NCBI RefSeq assembly: GCF_946221635.1
Contig: NZ_CAMIHB010000011.1
Location: forward strand, 62,001 to 126,000
DNA length: 64,000 bases
DNA from: an uncultured Rhodoferax sp.
GTDB taxonomy: Bacteria; Pseudomonadota; Gammaproteobacteria; Burkholderiales; Burkholderiaceae_C
Direction: 5' to 3'
Shown in pieces: positions 32,969-42,139 of this stretch. The notes under the pieces are model-generated. The model did no database searches and was not told the DNA's origin. It saw only the letters and a program-made list of their open reading frames with translations. The position numbers were made by a program, and so were the translations under genes. The stretch's first letter is position 1. The number at the start of each line of letters is the position of its first letter.

Positions 32969-33862
32969 TTACATGCGCGCAGCGCGCCAGAGCAGTAGGG
33001 GAAAATCCCAAGTCCGCAGCACCGGGCGCCGGTTCAGCGTGGCGTGGTGCAGGGCTGCAATCTTGTCCAGGATGCGCAACCCGCCTTGCACCACCAGGCG
33101 CAGCTCCCAGCCGGCCCGGCCCGGCAGCCGGTGCACCAGTGGAGCACCTTTTAGCATCAGAGCCCGCGCAGAATCTGCGCAGGAAGCTATTAGTTTCGTA
33201 GCGTCCGCCGTTTGACGGCGGGCCAGGATGTCGGCCTGCGGCACGCCAAAGCGGGCGCGGTCGGCCTGTGTCAGGTAATAGCGGCCACGCGGAATGTCCA
33301 CGCTCAGGTCCTGCCAGAAGTTGATGAGCTGCAGCGCGCTGCAGATGGCGTCGCTCTGGGCCAGCGCGTTTGCGTCGTCCACGCCATAGAGGTGCAGCAG
33401 CAGCCGCCCCACGGGGTTGGCCGAGCGGGCGCAGTAGTCCAGCAGCTCGGCTTCGTCCGCGTAGCCCGCACCATCGCGTGTTTTCTCGATGTCCTGGACG
33501 AAGGCGTCCAACAGCGCATGCAGCAAGGGCAGGGGGAGCTGATGCTGCACCAGGGCCTGCCGCAGTGGAGCAAACACCTGGGGCCAGGCGCTGTGGGGCA
33601 TGGCGGTGCCGTTGGCCGCAGCTTCGCCGCAGGCTTGCAAGGCGGTCCGGTAGTCGCGCAGGGCGTCCAGGCGCTGGGCCGGCGTGGCATCGCCTTCGTC
33701 GGCAATGTCGTCGGCCGTGCGGGCAAAGTGGTAGATGGCCGCGATGGGGGCCCGCAGATGCGGCGGGCACAGCCAGGATGCGACCGGGAAGTTCTCGTAA
33801 TGCGTGACCGCCGAGGCGACGGCAGAGGAGGGCGGAACCGAGGGGCTGGACATGGCCGCCAT
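32969..33862 (-). CDS. hpnC: Hydroxysqualene synthase HpnC
   Basis: 297-residue squalene/phytoene-synthase family protein; HpnC converts presqualene diphosphate to hydroxysqualene. The motif ARTADDIADEGD is near residues 46-57, and the second motif is degenerate (INFWQDLSVDIPRGR), as usual for HpnC. The ATG at 33862 has an aaagg site five bases upstream; the ATG at 33853 is an alternative. A 42-nt repeat copy encodes the segment TKLIASCADSARAL late in the protein. Confidence 0.93.
   Translation of the reverse strand: MAAMSSPSVPPSSAVASAVTHYENFPVASWLCPPHLRAPIAAIYHFARTADDIADEGDATPAQRLDALRDYRTALQACGEAAANGTAMPHSAWPQVFAPLRQALVQHQLPLPLLHALLDAFVQDIEKTRDGAGYADEAELLDYCARSANPVGRLLLHLYGVDDANALAQSDAICSALQLINFWQDLSVDIPRGRYYLTQADRARFGVPQADILARRQTADATKLIASCADSARALMLKGAPLVHRLPGRAGWELRLVVQGGLRILDKIAALHHATLNRRPVLRTWDFPLLLWRAARM
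33161..33202 (+). repeat. 42-nt dispersed element, copy 6, inside hpnC
   Basis: AGCCCGCGCAGAATCTGCGC, then AGGAAGCT and ending GTAGC on the plus strand, antisense to hpnC. The frame stays open. The protein seems to keep the normal HpnC spacing here. Confidence 0.75.
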
Positions 33863-33895
33863 TGTGCCTTTCGGCCTATGGCGCTTTACCTTGCC

Positions 33896-33924
33896 TTGAC
33901 AAAGATGGGGGTACCCCTTAAATT
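33896..33924 (+). promoter_or_regulatory. Sigma-70 promoter of the RND efflux operon
   Basis: TTGACA at 33896-33901, a 17-base spacer and TAAATT at 33919-33924. The -35 is perfect and the -10 matches four of six. Confidence 0.7.
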
Positions 33925-33945
33925 ACTAACCGATTGGTCATTAGT
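33925..33945. promoter_or_regulatory. Palindromic operator overlapping the RND promoter start region
   Basis: ACTAACCGATTGGTCATTAGT has exact outer arms ACTAA/TTAGT and a nested ACC-GATT-GGT. It abuts the -10 box, where a repressor would block transcription. TetR-type repressors of RND pumps use sites of this size. Confidence 0.65.
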
Positions 33946-34003
33946 GGTGCCCGGCTTTGGGGCTTGGCGCCGTATGTTTTCTTCTCTTTGAGTCCTCGCC
34001 ACC

Positions 34004-35176
34004 ATGCCAACCCGAACTTTTTATACCGCCGGTGCCGTGCTTGCCACGGTGCTTCTTGCCACCGCCTGCTCCAAGCCGGCCCCCAGCGAGGAGCCGGTGC
34101 GTGCCGTGAAGGTGAGTACCGTGGGCATGGCCAGCATCCAGTCCGGCTCGGAGTTTTCGGCGGAGGTGCGACCGCGCATCGAATCGCGCCTGGGCTTCCG
34201 CGTGGCGGGTAAATTGGTGCGCCGCGCGGTGGAGCTGGGGCAGACGGTAAAGGCCGGCCAGGTGCTGGCCCAGCTGGACCCGCAGGACTACAAGCTGGCC
34301 GCCGAGGCCGCGCGCGCCCAGGTGGCCGCCGCCGCCACCAACCGCGACCTGGCCGCTGCGGACTTCAAGCGCTTCAAGGAGCTGCGCGACCAGAACTTCA
34401 TCAGCGGCGCCGAACTGGAGCGCCGCGAGACCACGCTCAAGGCCGCCCAGGCCCAACTGGATCAGGCACAGGCCCAGCTCAACAGCCAGGGCAACCAGGC
34501 GTCCTACACCACGCTGGTGGCGGACATGTCGGGCGTGGTGACGGCAGTGAACGCGGAACCCGGCCAGGTGGTCAGCGCAGGCGCCCCGGTGGTGCAGATT
34601 GCGCAGGACGGCCCGCGCGACGTGGTGTTTGCCGTGCCGGAAGACAAGGTGGCCATGATCAAGGCCGGCTCCTCGGTGGATGTGAAGGTCTGGGCCAGCA
34701 AGACCGTGGTCAAGGGCGTGGTGCGCGAAGTGGCTGCCAGCGCCGACCCGGTGACCCGCACTTTCACCGTGAAGGTGGGGCTGGACGCCAAGGATGCGCT
34801 GCCGCTGGGGACCACGGTGTCCGTGGTGCCGCAGGCCTTGGACCGCAGCGGCGTGCAGGTCATCAAGCTGCCCACCAGTGCGCTGGTGCAAAGCGGCAAG
34901 GCGACGGCCGTATGGGTACTGGATACCGGCAGCATGACCGTCAAGCTGCAGACCATCACCGTGGCCACGGCCGATGGCAACGAGGTGGTGGTGGCCGGCG
35001 GCCTGACGCCCGGCGCACAGGTGGTGACGGCGGGCGTACACGTGCTGTCGCCCGGCCAAAAGGTCACCATCTACAAGGAAAAAACGGCGCAAGCCCTCGT
35101 CAGTCCTGCGCAAACAGCTCCTGAAACTGTAGCGCCCGCGGCAACCCCGGCTGCCAGCGAAACCGCCGCAAAGTGA
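34004..35176 (+). CDS. RND efflux periplasmic adaptor (membrane fusion protein)
   Basis: 390 residues. Lipoprotein signal (LLATACSKPAPSE, Cys23 or close), biotinyl-lipoyl halves (VELGQTVKAGQVLAQLDP and SGVVTAVNAEPGQVVSAGAP), a hairpin coiled coil between them, and a beta barrel. It links the RND pump to an outer-membrane channel. The last 25 residues, including ALVSPAQTAPETVA, are encoded by a 42-nt repeat and low-complexity sequence. It is followed after 7 bases by the pump gene. Confidence 0.92.
   Translation: MPTRTFYTAGAVLATVLLATACSKPAPSEEPVRAVKVSTVGMASIQSGSEFSAEVRPRIESRLGFRVAGKLVRRAVELGQTVKAGQVLAQLDPQDYKLAAEAARAQVAAAATNRDLAAADFKRFKELRDQNFISGAELERRETTLKAAQAQLDQAQAQLNSQGNQASYTTLVADMSGVVTAVNAEPGQVVSAGAPVVQIAQDGPRDVVFAVPEDKVAMIKAGSSVDVKVWASKTVVKGVVREVAASADPVTRTFTVKVGLDAKDALPLGTTVSVVPQALDRSGVQVIKLPTSALVQSGKATAVWVLDTGSMTVKLQTITVATADGNEVVVAGGLTPGAQVVTAGVHVLSPGQKVTIYKEKTAQALVSPAQTAPETVAPAATPAASETAAK
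35092..35133 (+). repeat. 42-nt dispersed element, copy 7, inside the RND adaptor gene
   Basis: AGCCCTCGTCAGTCCTGCGC, then AAACAGCTCCTGAAACT and GTAGC on the coding strand. It encodes ALVSPAQTAPETVA, nearly the peptide produced by copy 5 in hpnE. Confidence 0.8.
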
Positions 35177-35183
35177 GGCGCGC

Positions 35184-38100
35184 ATGAACCTCGACGAACC
35201 GAAAAAGAGCTTCAACCTCTCCAAGTGGGCGCTGGACCATGTGGCGCTCACGCGCTACCTGATGATCGTGCTGCTCCTGCTGGGGGTGGCCTCCTACTTC
35301 CAGCTCGGGCAGGATGAAGACCCGCCCTTCACCTTCCGTGCCATGGTGGTGCGCACCTACTGGCCCGGCGCCACGGCGCAGCAGGTGGCCGAGCAGGTCA
35401 CCGACAAGATCGAGCGCACGTTGCAAGAGGTGCCCTATGCCGACAAGATCCGCAGCTACTCCAAGCCCGGTGAGTCGCAGATCATTTTCCAGATCAAGGA
35501 CTCCAGCAAGCCAGCCGATGTGCCCAACGTCTGGTACACGGTGCGCAAGAAGGTGGGCGACATCCGCGGCACGCTGCCGGGCGGGGTGATTGGCCCCTTC
35601 TTCAACGATGACTTTGGCGATGTGTATGGCGTGATCTACGCGCTGGAGTCGGACGGCTTCAACTACGCCGAACTCAAGAGCTTTGCCGACGAAGTGCGCC
35701 AGCGTTTGCTGCGCGTCAATGACGTGGCCAAGGTGGAACTCTTCGGTGCGCAGGACGAGAAGCTCTACATCGAGATCTCGCAGAAGCGCCTGGCCCAGCT
35801 CGGGCTGGACCTGAACCAGGTGCTGGCCCAGCTGGGACAGCAGAACGCCGTGGAATCCGCCGGTGCCGTGCAAACCCCGTTGGACGTGGTGCAGGTGCGC
35901 GTGGGTGGTCAGTTCAACCGCGTGGAAGAGCTGGAGGCCATGCCCATCCGTGGCGCGTCGGGCAACCAACTGCGCCTGAAGGACATCGCCAGTATCGCCA
36001 AGGGCTATGTGGACCCGCCGTCCGTCAAGGTGCACCACCAGGGCAAGGAAGTGATCGGTCTGGGGGTTTCCATGACCAAGGGTGGTGACATCATCGCCCT
36101 GGGCCATGCATTGGAAAAAGCCTTCACCGGCATCGAGAAGGATTTGCCGGCCGGCATCCGCCTGGTGCAACTGCAGGACCAGCCCAAATCGGTGTCCAGC
36201 TCGGTCAATGAGTTTGTGCGCGTGCTGATCGAGGCCGTGGTCATCGTGCTGGCCGTGAGCTTCATCTCGCTGGGGCTGCACAAGCGTCCGGGCAAGAACC
36301 CGCTGTGGAAGCGCTGGATTCTGGATGTGCGCCCCGGTCTGGTGGTGGGCATCACCATTCCGCTGGTGCTGGCCGTGACCTTCCTGGGCATGCACTACTG
36401 GGGCATTGGCCTGCACAAGATTTCGCTGGGCTCGCTCATCATCGCGCTGGGTCTGCTGGTGGACGACGCCATCATTGCGGTGGAAATGATGGTGCGCAAG
36501 ATGGAGGAGGGCTACGACAAGGTGCGGGCCGCCACCTTCGCCTATGAAGTCACCGCCATGCCCATGCTGACGGGTACCTTGATTACCGCTGTGGGCTTCC
36601 TGCCTATTGGGCTGGCCAAGTCCACCACGGGGGAGTACACCTTCGCCATCTTTGCGGTGACGGTGCTGGCGCTGATCCTGAGCTGGTTTGTCTCGGTCTA
36701 CTTCGTCCCTTACCTGGGCACGCTATTGCTCAAGGAGCACAAGCACATTGCGGGCGAGGACAGTGTGCACGCCGAGCACTTCGACACGCCCTTCTACAAC
36801 ATCTTCCGCAAGACCGTGGACTGGTGCGTCAAGCACCGCTGGATCACCATCGGTGCCACCATCCTGACCTTTGCCCTGGGCATTGTGGGCATGGGCAAGG
36901 TGCAGCAGCAGTTCTTTCCGGACTCCAGCCGCCCCGAGGTGCTGGTGGATATCTGGTTCCCGGAAGGGACATCGTTCGCCGCCAACCAGGAAGTCACCCA
37001 GCGCGTAGAAAAGCGCCTGATGGCGGAGGAGGGCGTGAACACCGTGAGCACCTGGATTGGCTCGGGCGTGCCACGCTTCTACCTGCCGCTGGACCAGGTG
37101 TTTCCGCAGACCAACGTGTCGCAGTTCATCATCATCCCCAAGGATTTGAAGGTGCGCGAATCGCTGCGTGTGAAGCTGCCTGCGCTGCTGGCCAGCGAAT
37201 TCCCCGAGGTGCGGGGCCGCGTCAAGCTGCTGCCCAATGGCCCGCCGGTACCCTATCCCGTGCAGTTCCGCGTGGTGGGCCCCGATCCCATCACCCTGCG
37301 CGACCGGGCCGACGAGGTCAAGGCCGTGATGCGCGCCAGCCCCAACACGCGTGGTGTCAATGACAACTGGAATGAGTCCGTCAAGGTGCTGCGCCTGGAA
37401 GTGGACCAAGCCAAGGCTCGCGCCCTGGGCGTGACCAGCCAGTCCATCGCGCAAGCCTCCAAGACGGTGCTGGCCGGTACCACCGTGGGCCAGTACCGCG
37501 AGGGCGACAAGCTCATCGATATCGTGCTGCGCCAGCCGCTGGACGAGCGCAACGCCATCACCGACATCGCCAACGCCTACCTGCCCACGGCCAGCGGCAA
37601 GTCGATTCCGCTCACGCAGATCGCCAAGCCGGTGTTTACCTGGGAGCCGGGCGTGATGTGGCGCGAGAACCGCGATTACGCCATCACCGTGCAGAGCGAC
37701 ATTGTCGAAGGCCTGCAGGGCGCCACGGTGACCGCCGAGCTGCTGCCCAAACTCAAGGCGCTGGAAGCGCAGTGGCAAAAAAATGGCCAGATCGGGTACG
37801 CGATCCAGGTGGCCGGTGCGGTGGAGGAAAGCTCCAAGGGCTCGGCGTCCATCGTCGCGGGTGTGCCAGTCATGCTGTTCCTGACCTTCACACTGCTGAT
37901 GCTGCAACTGCAGAGCTTCAGCCGTGCGGTGCTGGTGTTCATCACCGGGCCGCTGGGTATTGCCGGCGTGGCCGGTGCGCTGCTGGTGCTGGGTCGTCCC
38001 TTCGGCTTTGTGGCCCTGCTCGGCGTGATTGCCCTCATGGGCATGATCCAGCGCAACTCGGTGATCCTGATCGACCAGATCGAGCAGGACCGTGCCAACG

Positions 38101-38339
38101 GCGTGCCGGCCTGGGATGCGATCGTGGAATCGGCCGTGCGACGCCTGCGCCCCATCGTGCTGACGGCCGCCGCCGCCGTACTGGCCATGATTCCGCTGTC
38201 CCGCTCGGTGTTCTGGGGCCCCATGGCCGTGGCAATCATGGGTGGCCTGATCGTCGCCACGGTGCTGACACTGCTGGCTTTGCCGGCCATGTACGCCGCA
38301 TGGTTCCGGGTCAAGAAGGAGCCGGTTGCAGCGGCTTGA
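35184..38339 (+). CDS. RND efflux transporter permease
   Basis: 1051-residue inner-membrane proton-driven pump of the HAE family. A first helix at about residues 24-44 is followed by a large periplasmic loop, then a helix bundle with the proton-relay Asp pair in LGLLVDDAIIAVEMMVRKM, and a second repeat of the same architecture (PLGIAGVAGALLVLGRPFGF). Its size matches the family. The substrate is not predictable. No outer-membrane channel gene is in the window. Confidence 0.94.
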   Translation: MNLDEPKKSFNLSKWALDHVALTRYLMIVLLLLGVASYFQLGQDEDPPFTFRAMVVRTYWPGATAQQVAEQVTDKIERTLQEVPYADKIRSYSKPGESQIIFQIKDSSKPADVPNVWYTVRKKVGDIRGTLPGGVIGPFFNDDFGDVYGVIYALESDGFNYAELKSFADEVRQRLLRVNDVAKVELFGAQDEKLYIEISQKRLAQLGLDLNQVLAQLGQQNAVESAGAVQTPLDVVQVRVGGQFNRVEELEAMPIRGASGNQLRLKDIASIAKGYVDPPSVKVHHQGKEVIGLGVSMTKGGDIIALGHALEKAFTGIEKDLPAGIRLVQLQDQPKSVSSSVNEFVRVLIEAVVIVLAVSFISLGLHKRPGKNPLWKRWILDVRPGLVVGITIPLVLAVTFLGMHYWGIGLHKISLGSLIIALGLLVDDAIIAVEMMVRKMEEGYDKVRAATFAYEVTAMPMLTGTLITAVGFLPIGLAKSTTGEYTFAIFAVTVLALILSWFVSVYFVPYLGTLLLKEHKHIAGEDSVHAEHFDTPFYNIFRKTVDWCVKHRWITIGATILTFALGIVGMGKVQQQFFPDSSRPEVLVDIWFPEGTSFAANQEVTQRVEKRLMAEEGVNTVSTWIGSGVPRFYLPLDQVFPQTNVSQFIIIPKDLKVRESLRVKLPALLASEFPEVRGRVKLLPNGPPVPYPVQFRVVGPDPITLRDRADEVKAVMRASPNTRGVNDNWNESVKVLRLEVDQAKARALGVTSQSIAQASKTVLAGTTVGQYREGDKLIDIVLRQPLDERNAITDIANAYLPTASGKSIPLTQIAKPVFTWEPGVMWRENRDYAITVQSDIVEGLQGATVTAELLPKLKALEAQWQKNGQIGYAIQVAGAVEESSKGSASIVAGVPVMLFLTFTLLMLQLQSFSRAVLVFITGPLGIAGVAGALLVLGRPFGFVALLGVIALMGMIQRNSVILIDQIEQDRANGVPAWDAIVESAVRRLRPIVLTAAAAVLAMIPLSRSVFWGPMAVAIMGGLIVATVLTLLALPAMYAAWFRVKKEPVAAA

Positions 38340-38454
38340 AGGAATACGGTCTTTCCGCAGGTTAAAATAGCGGGTTGACCGATTTCGAATGGGTGGTCAG
38401 GGCTTTGCAGGCGGCTTGCTTGTAGGGACTCCCGGCCGCCCATTGTTGTTTTTT

Positions 38455-38541
38455 GCGCGGGTGGCGAAATTGGTAGACGCACCAGGTTTAGGTCCTGACG
38501 CCAGCAATGGTGTGGGGGTTCGAGTCCCCCCCCGCGCACCA
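38455..38541 (+). tRNA. tRNA-Leu (anticodon TAG)
   Basis: 87-nt cloverleaf with acceptor GCGCGGG/CCCGCGC, D-arm TGGCGAAATTGGTAGACGCA, an anticodon loop TTTAGGT (anticodon TAG), a class II variable arm, TTCGAGTC in the T-arm and an encoded CCA end. Confidence 0.96.
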
Positions 38542-38604
38542 ACCACTATGGCCCCACGGGGTGCTGCAGGTGAAAGTCCTGCCAATCACAATTAGGAGTG
38601 AACC

Positions 38605-39915
38605 ATGTCCGTTACTGTTGAAACTCTGGAAAAGCTGGAGCGCAAGATCACTTTGACCTTGCCCGTGGGCGTGATCCAAACCGAAGTGGACAGCCGCCTG
38701 CGCAAGCTGGCCCGCACCGTGAAGATGGACGGCTTCCGTCCCGGCAAGGTGCCCATGAACGTGGTGACTCAGCGTTACGGTTACTCCGTGCACTATGAAG
38801 TCATGAATGACAAAGTGGGCGAGGCTTTCTCCCAAGCCGCCAACGAAGCCAAGCTGCGCGTGGCTGGTCAACCCAAGATCACCGAAGCCGAAAAGGCTCC
38901 CGAGGGCCAGGTGGCCTTTGATGCGGTGTTTGAAGTGTTCCCTGAAGTCAAGATCGGTGACTTGGCTACCGCCGAGGTCGAAAAGCTCAGCGCTGACGTG
39001 ACCGATGAGGCCATCGACAAGACCATCGAAATCCTGCGCAAGCAACGCCGCACTTTCGCCCAGCGCGCCCAGGGCACCGCTGCCCAAGACACCGACCGCG
39101 TGACGGTGGACTTCGAAGGCAAGATCGACGGTGAAGCCTTCGCCGGCGGCAAGGCCGACGACTTCCAGTTCATCCTGGGCGATGGCCAGATGCTCAAGGA
39201 ATTCGAAGACGCGACCCGTGGCATGAAGACTGGCGAAAGCAAGACTTTCCCCCTGGCATTCCCAGCGGACTACCATGGCAAGGACGTGGCCGGCAAGACC
39301 GCCGACTTCCTGGTGACCCTGAAGAAGCTCGAAGCCGCCAACCTGCCCGCCGTGGACGGCGAACTCGCCAAGTCTCTGGGCATTGCCGAAGGCACCGTGG
39401 AAGCCCTGCGCGCAGACATCCGCAAGAACCTGGAGCGTGAAGTCAAGTTCCGCCTGCTGGCCAAGAACAAGCAAGCCGCCATGGACGCACTCGTGGCCAA
39501 GGCCGAACTCGACCTGCCCAAGTCCAGCGTGCAGGCCGAACTCGACCGCATGGTTGAAGGCGCCCGTGCCGATCTGAAGCAGCGCGGCATCAAGGACGCC
39601 GACAAGGCGCCCATTCCCGATGACATCTTCCGTCCCCAAGCCGAGCGCCGCGTGCGCCTGGGTCTGGTGGTGGCCGAGCTGGTGCGCGCCAATGACCTGG
39701 CCGCCAAGCCTGAGCAGATCAAGGCCCACGTGGACGAACTGGCTGCCAGCTACGAGAAGCCTGCCGATGTGGTGCGTTGGTACTTCGGTGACAACCGCCG
39801 CATGGCCGAAGTCGAAGCCATCGTGATTGAAAACAACGTGACCGAATTCGTGCTGTCCAAGGCCAAGGTGACTGCCAAAGCGGTTTCCTTCGATGAGCTG
39901 ATGGGCCAGAACTGA
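38605..39915 (+). CDS. tig: Trigger factor
   Basis: 436-residue ribosome-associated chaperone and peptidyl-prolyl isomerase. The N-terminal ribosome-binding domain includes the motif MDGFRPGKVPMNVV; a central FKBP-type domain spans about residues 160-245 (DRVTVDFEGKIDGEAFAGG), with a helical C-terminal domain. It precedes clpP, as in most proteobacteria, behind two hairpins. Confidence 0.97.
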   Translation: MSVTVETLEKLERKITLTLPVGVIQTEVDSRLRKLARTVKMDGFRPGKVPMNVVTQRYGYSVHYEVMNDKVGEAFSQAANEAKLRVAGQPKITEAEKAPEGQVAFDAVFEVFPEVKIGDLATAEVEKLSADVTDEAIDKTIEILRKQRRTFAQRAQGTAAQDTDRVTVDFEGKIDGEAFAGGKADDFQFILGDGQMLKEFEDATRGMKTGESKTFPLAFPADYHGKDVAGKTADFLVTLKKLEAANLPAVDGELAKSLGIAEGTVEALRADIRKNLEREVKFRLLAKNKQAAMDALVAKAELDLPKSSVQAELDRMVEGARADLKQRGIKDADKAPIPDDIFRPQAERRVRLGLVVAELVRANDLAAKPEQIKAHVDELAASYEKPADVVRWYFGDNRRMAEVEAIVIENNVTEFVLSKAKVTAKAVSFDELMGQN

Positions 39916-39927
39916 TTGGCTGTGTGA

Positions 39928-40000
39928 CTGGCGTGCAGCGCACGCCAGATCGGAAATGGGGCTTGCGCTGGACTTGCAGTCCGGCGATCAAGCCCCATTT
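39928..40000 (+). terminator. Tandem inverted repeats between tig and clpP
   Basis: CTGGCGTGC-AGC-GCACGCCAG (39928-39948) forms a perfect 9-bp stem. AAATGGGGCTTG (39954-39965) and CAAGCCCCATTT (39989-40000) form a perfect 12-bp stem with a smaller GGACTTGCAGTCC hairpin inside. There is no T run, so they may attenuate, stabilise or process the transcript rather than terminate it. Confidence 0.55.
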
Positions 40001-40053
40001 GCTTGGAGGCACCGGTTTTTCGGTACAGTTACACCATTCAATTTGGAGAGCTT

Positions 40054-40683
40054 ATGAACGTGAAATATGGAATGTCCGGCGCAATGGAGACCCAGGCTTT
40101 GGGCATGGTCCCCATGGTCATCGAGCAGTCGGGCCGCGGTGAGCGCTCCTACGACATTTACTCGCGCCTGCTCAAGGAGCGTGTGATTTTTCTGGTGGGG
40201 CCCGTCAACGACCAGACAGCCAACCTCGTGGTGGCCCAGTTGCTGTTCCTGGAAAGCGAAAACCCCGATAAGGACATTTCCTTCTACATCAACTCCCCCG
40301 GCGGTTCGGTGAGCGCGGGCATGGCGATTTACGACACCATGAACTTCATCAAGCCCGATGTGTCCACCCTGTGCACCGGCATGGCCGCCAGCATGGGCGC
40401 CTTCCTGCTCGCCGCAGGTGCCAAGGGCAAGCGCTTCTCACTGCCCAACTCCAAGGTCATGATTCACCAGCCGCTGGGTGGCACCCAGGGCCAGGCGACC
40501 GAGATCGAGATCCACGCCCGTGAAATCCTCAAGACGCGCGAGCAATTGAACAAAATCCTGGCCGAACGCACCGGCCAGCCGCTGGAAAAGATCGAGCGCG
40601 ACACCGAGCGTGACTACTACCTGTCCGCCGACGAAGCCAAGGAGTATGGCCTGGTCGATCAGGTGATCGCAAAACGTCCCTGA
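40054..40683 (+). CDS. clpP: ATP-dependent Clp protease proteolytic subunit
   Basis: 209-residue serine peptidase, tetradecameric core of ClpXP/ClpAP. The catalytic Ser lies in [13 protein letters not shown], the His in [10 protein letters not shown] and the Asp in the [13 protein letters not shown] region. The ATG at 40054 with a ggagag site matches the family; the upstream in-frame ATG at 40003 lies within the intergenic repeats. Confidence 0.97.
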   Translation: MNVKYGMSGAMETQALGMVPMVIEQSGRGERSYDIYSRLLKERVIFLVGPVNDQTANLVVAQLLFLESENPDKDISFYINSPGGSVSAGMAIYDTMNFIKPDVSTLCTGMAASMGAFLLAAGAKGKRFSLPNSKVMIHQPLGGTQGQATEIEIHAREILKTREQLNKILAERTGQPLEKIERDTERDYYLSADEAKEYGLVDQVIAKRP

Positions 40684-40705
40684 TTGATCGGCTTTTGAGC
40701 CGCCC

Positions 40706-40739
40706 AACGGTGCCTTTCCGCCCGGAAGGCACCGTTTTT
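40706..40739 (+). terminator. Rho-independent terminator between clpP and clpX
   Basis: AACGGTGCCTT-TCC and GGAAGGCACCGTT pair with one bulged base and a short loop, followed by a T run. clpX therefore probably has its own promoter in 40740-40782. Confidence 0.85.
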
Positions 40740-40782
40740 ATTTGGTTATCATTGCTTAACTTAGCGAAAAGGCAGACTACAC

Positions 40783-42048
40783 ATGGCCGAGAAAAAAGGC
40801 GCAACCGGCGAAAAAACCTTGTATTGCTCTTTCTGTGGCAAGAGCCAGCATGAGGTCAAAAAGCTGATTGCCGGTCCTTCGGTGTTTGTGTGCGATGAGT
40901 GCATCGAACTTTGCAACGAGATCATCCGCGACGAGCTGCCGGCGACGACCGAAGGTAAGGACGCACGCAGCGAACTTCCCACACCTGCCGACATCAAGTC
41001 GAATCTCGACAATTACGTGATCGGACAGGAACCGGCCAAGCGCACGCTGGCCGTTGCGGTGTACAACCACTACAAGCGCCTCAAGCACAAGGAAAAAGCC
41101 AAGAAAGACGATGTTGAACTCGCCAAGAGCAACATCCTGCTGATCGGTCCCACCGGCTCGGGCAAGACGCTGCTGGCGCAGACATTGGCGCGCATGCTGG
41201 ATGTGCCCTTTGTGATGGCCGACGCGACCACATTGACCGAAGCCGGTTACGTGGGCGAGGATGTGGAGAATATCGTCCTGAAGTTGCTGCAGAGCTGCAA
41301 CTACGATGTGGAGCGCGCCCAGCGTGGCATCGTCTACATCGACGAAATCGACAAGATCTCACGCAAATCGGACAACCCCTCCATCACGCGTGACGTGTCG
41401 GGCGAGGGCGTGCAACAGGCCTTGCTCAAACTCATCGAAGGCACCATGGCCAGCGTGCCGCCCCAGGGGGGGCGCAAGCACCCCAACCAGGACTTTGTGC
41501 AGATCGATACCACCAACATCCTGTTCATTTGCGGTGGTGCGTTCGCGGGCCTGGAGAAGGTGATCGAGAGTCGTACCGAGGCCTCCGGTATCGGTTTTGG
41601 CGCCGCCGTGAAGAGCAAGCAGCAACGCGCCCTGACCGAGGTGTTCAAGGAAGTCGAACCGGAAGACCTGATCAAGTTTGGTCTGATTCCCGAGCTGGTG
41701 GGCCGCATGCCTGTGGTGGCAACCTTGGCCGAATTGACCGAGGATGCGCTGGTGCAAATCCTGACCGAGCCCAAAAACGCGCTGGTCAAGCAATACGCCA
41801 AGCTGTTGGCCATGGAAGGCGCTGAGCTGGAAATCCGCCCGGCTGCGCTCAAAGCCATTGCCCGCCGTGCCCTGGTGCGCAAGACGGGTGCCCGGGGGCT
41901 GCGCTCGATTCTGGAGCAGTCCCTTATTGACACCATGTACGAACTGCCCACGGCTGCCAACGTCGAGAAAGTGGTGGTGGATGAGTCCACCATCGAAGAG
42001 AACAAACCACCGTTGCTCGTGTACCGCGAATCGGCCAAGAAGGCTTGA
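40783..42048 (+). CDS. clpX: ClpX unfoldase subunit of ClpXP
   Basis: 421-residue AAA+ unfoldase. The N-terminal C4 zinc finger is [11 protein letters not shown] ... CDECIELC (residues about 14-42), Walker [13 protein letters not shown] near 125, Walker [11 protein letters not shown] near 188, and the ClpP-contacting IGF loop SGIGFGAAV. It recognises and unfolds substrates for ClpP. Confidence 0.97.
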   Translation: MAEKKGATGEKTLYCSFCGKSQHEVKKLIAGPSVFVCDECIELCNEIIRDELPATTEGKDARSELPTPADIKSNLDNYVIGQEPAKRTLAVAVYNHYKRLKHKEKAKKDDVELAKSNILLIGPTGSGKTLLAQTLARMLDVPFVMADATTLTEAGYVGEDVENIVLKLLQSCNYDVERAQRGIVYIDEIDKISRKSDNPSITRDVSGEGVQQALLKLIEGTMASVPPQGGRKHPNQDFVQIDTTNILFICGGAFAGLEKVIESRTEASGIGFGAAVKSKQQRALTEVFKEVEPEDLIKFGLIPELVGRMPVVATLAELTEDALVQILTEPKNALVKQYAKLLAMEGAELEIRPAALKAIARRALVRKTGARGLRSILEQSLIDTMYELPTAANVEKVVVDESTIEENKPPLLVYRESAKKA

Positions 42049-42089
42049 CGCAATTCCACCCAAGAGCCCGATCAAAACGGCTTTTGGGC

Positions 42090-42117
42090 GAGTACACCTG
42101 ACATTGCAGGTGTACTC
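42090..42117. promoter_or_regulatory. Perfect 11-bp palindrome between clpX and lon
   Basis: GAGTACACCTG and CAGGTGTACTC are exact inverted repeats with a 6-base loop. No T run follows, which argues against simple termination. It lies 23 bases upstream of the lon heat-shock promoter candidate and may be an operator. Confidence 0.55.
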
Positions 42118-42139
42118 TGCAAACCATAATGTCAGTGCG

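Noticed and set aside
36723..37907. A 394-codon minus-strand frame opposite the RND permease
   Set aside because: Antisense shadow with no recognisable domain.
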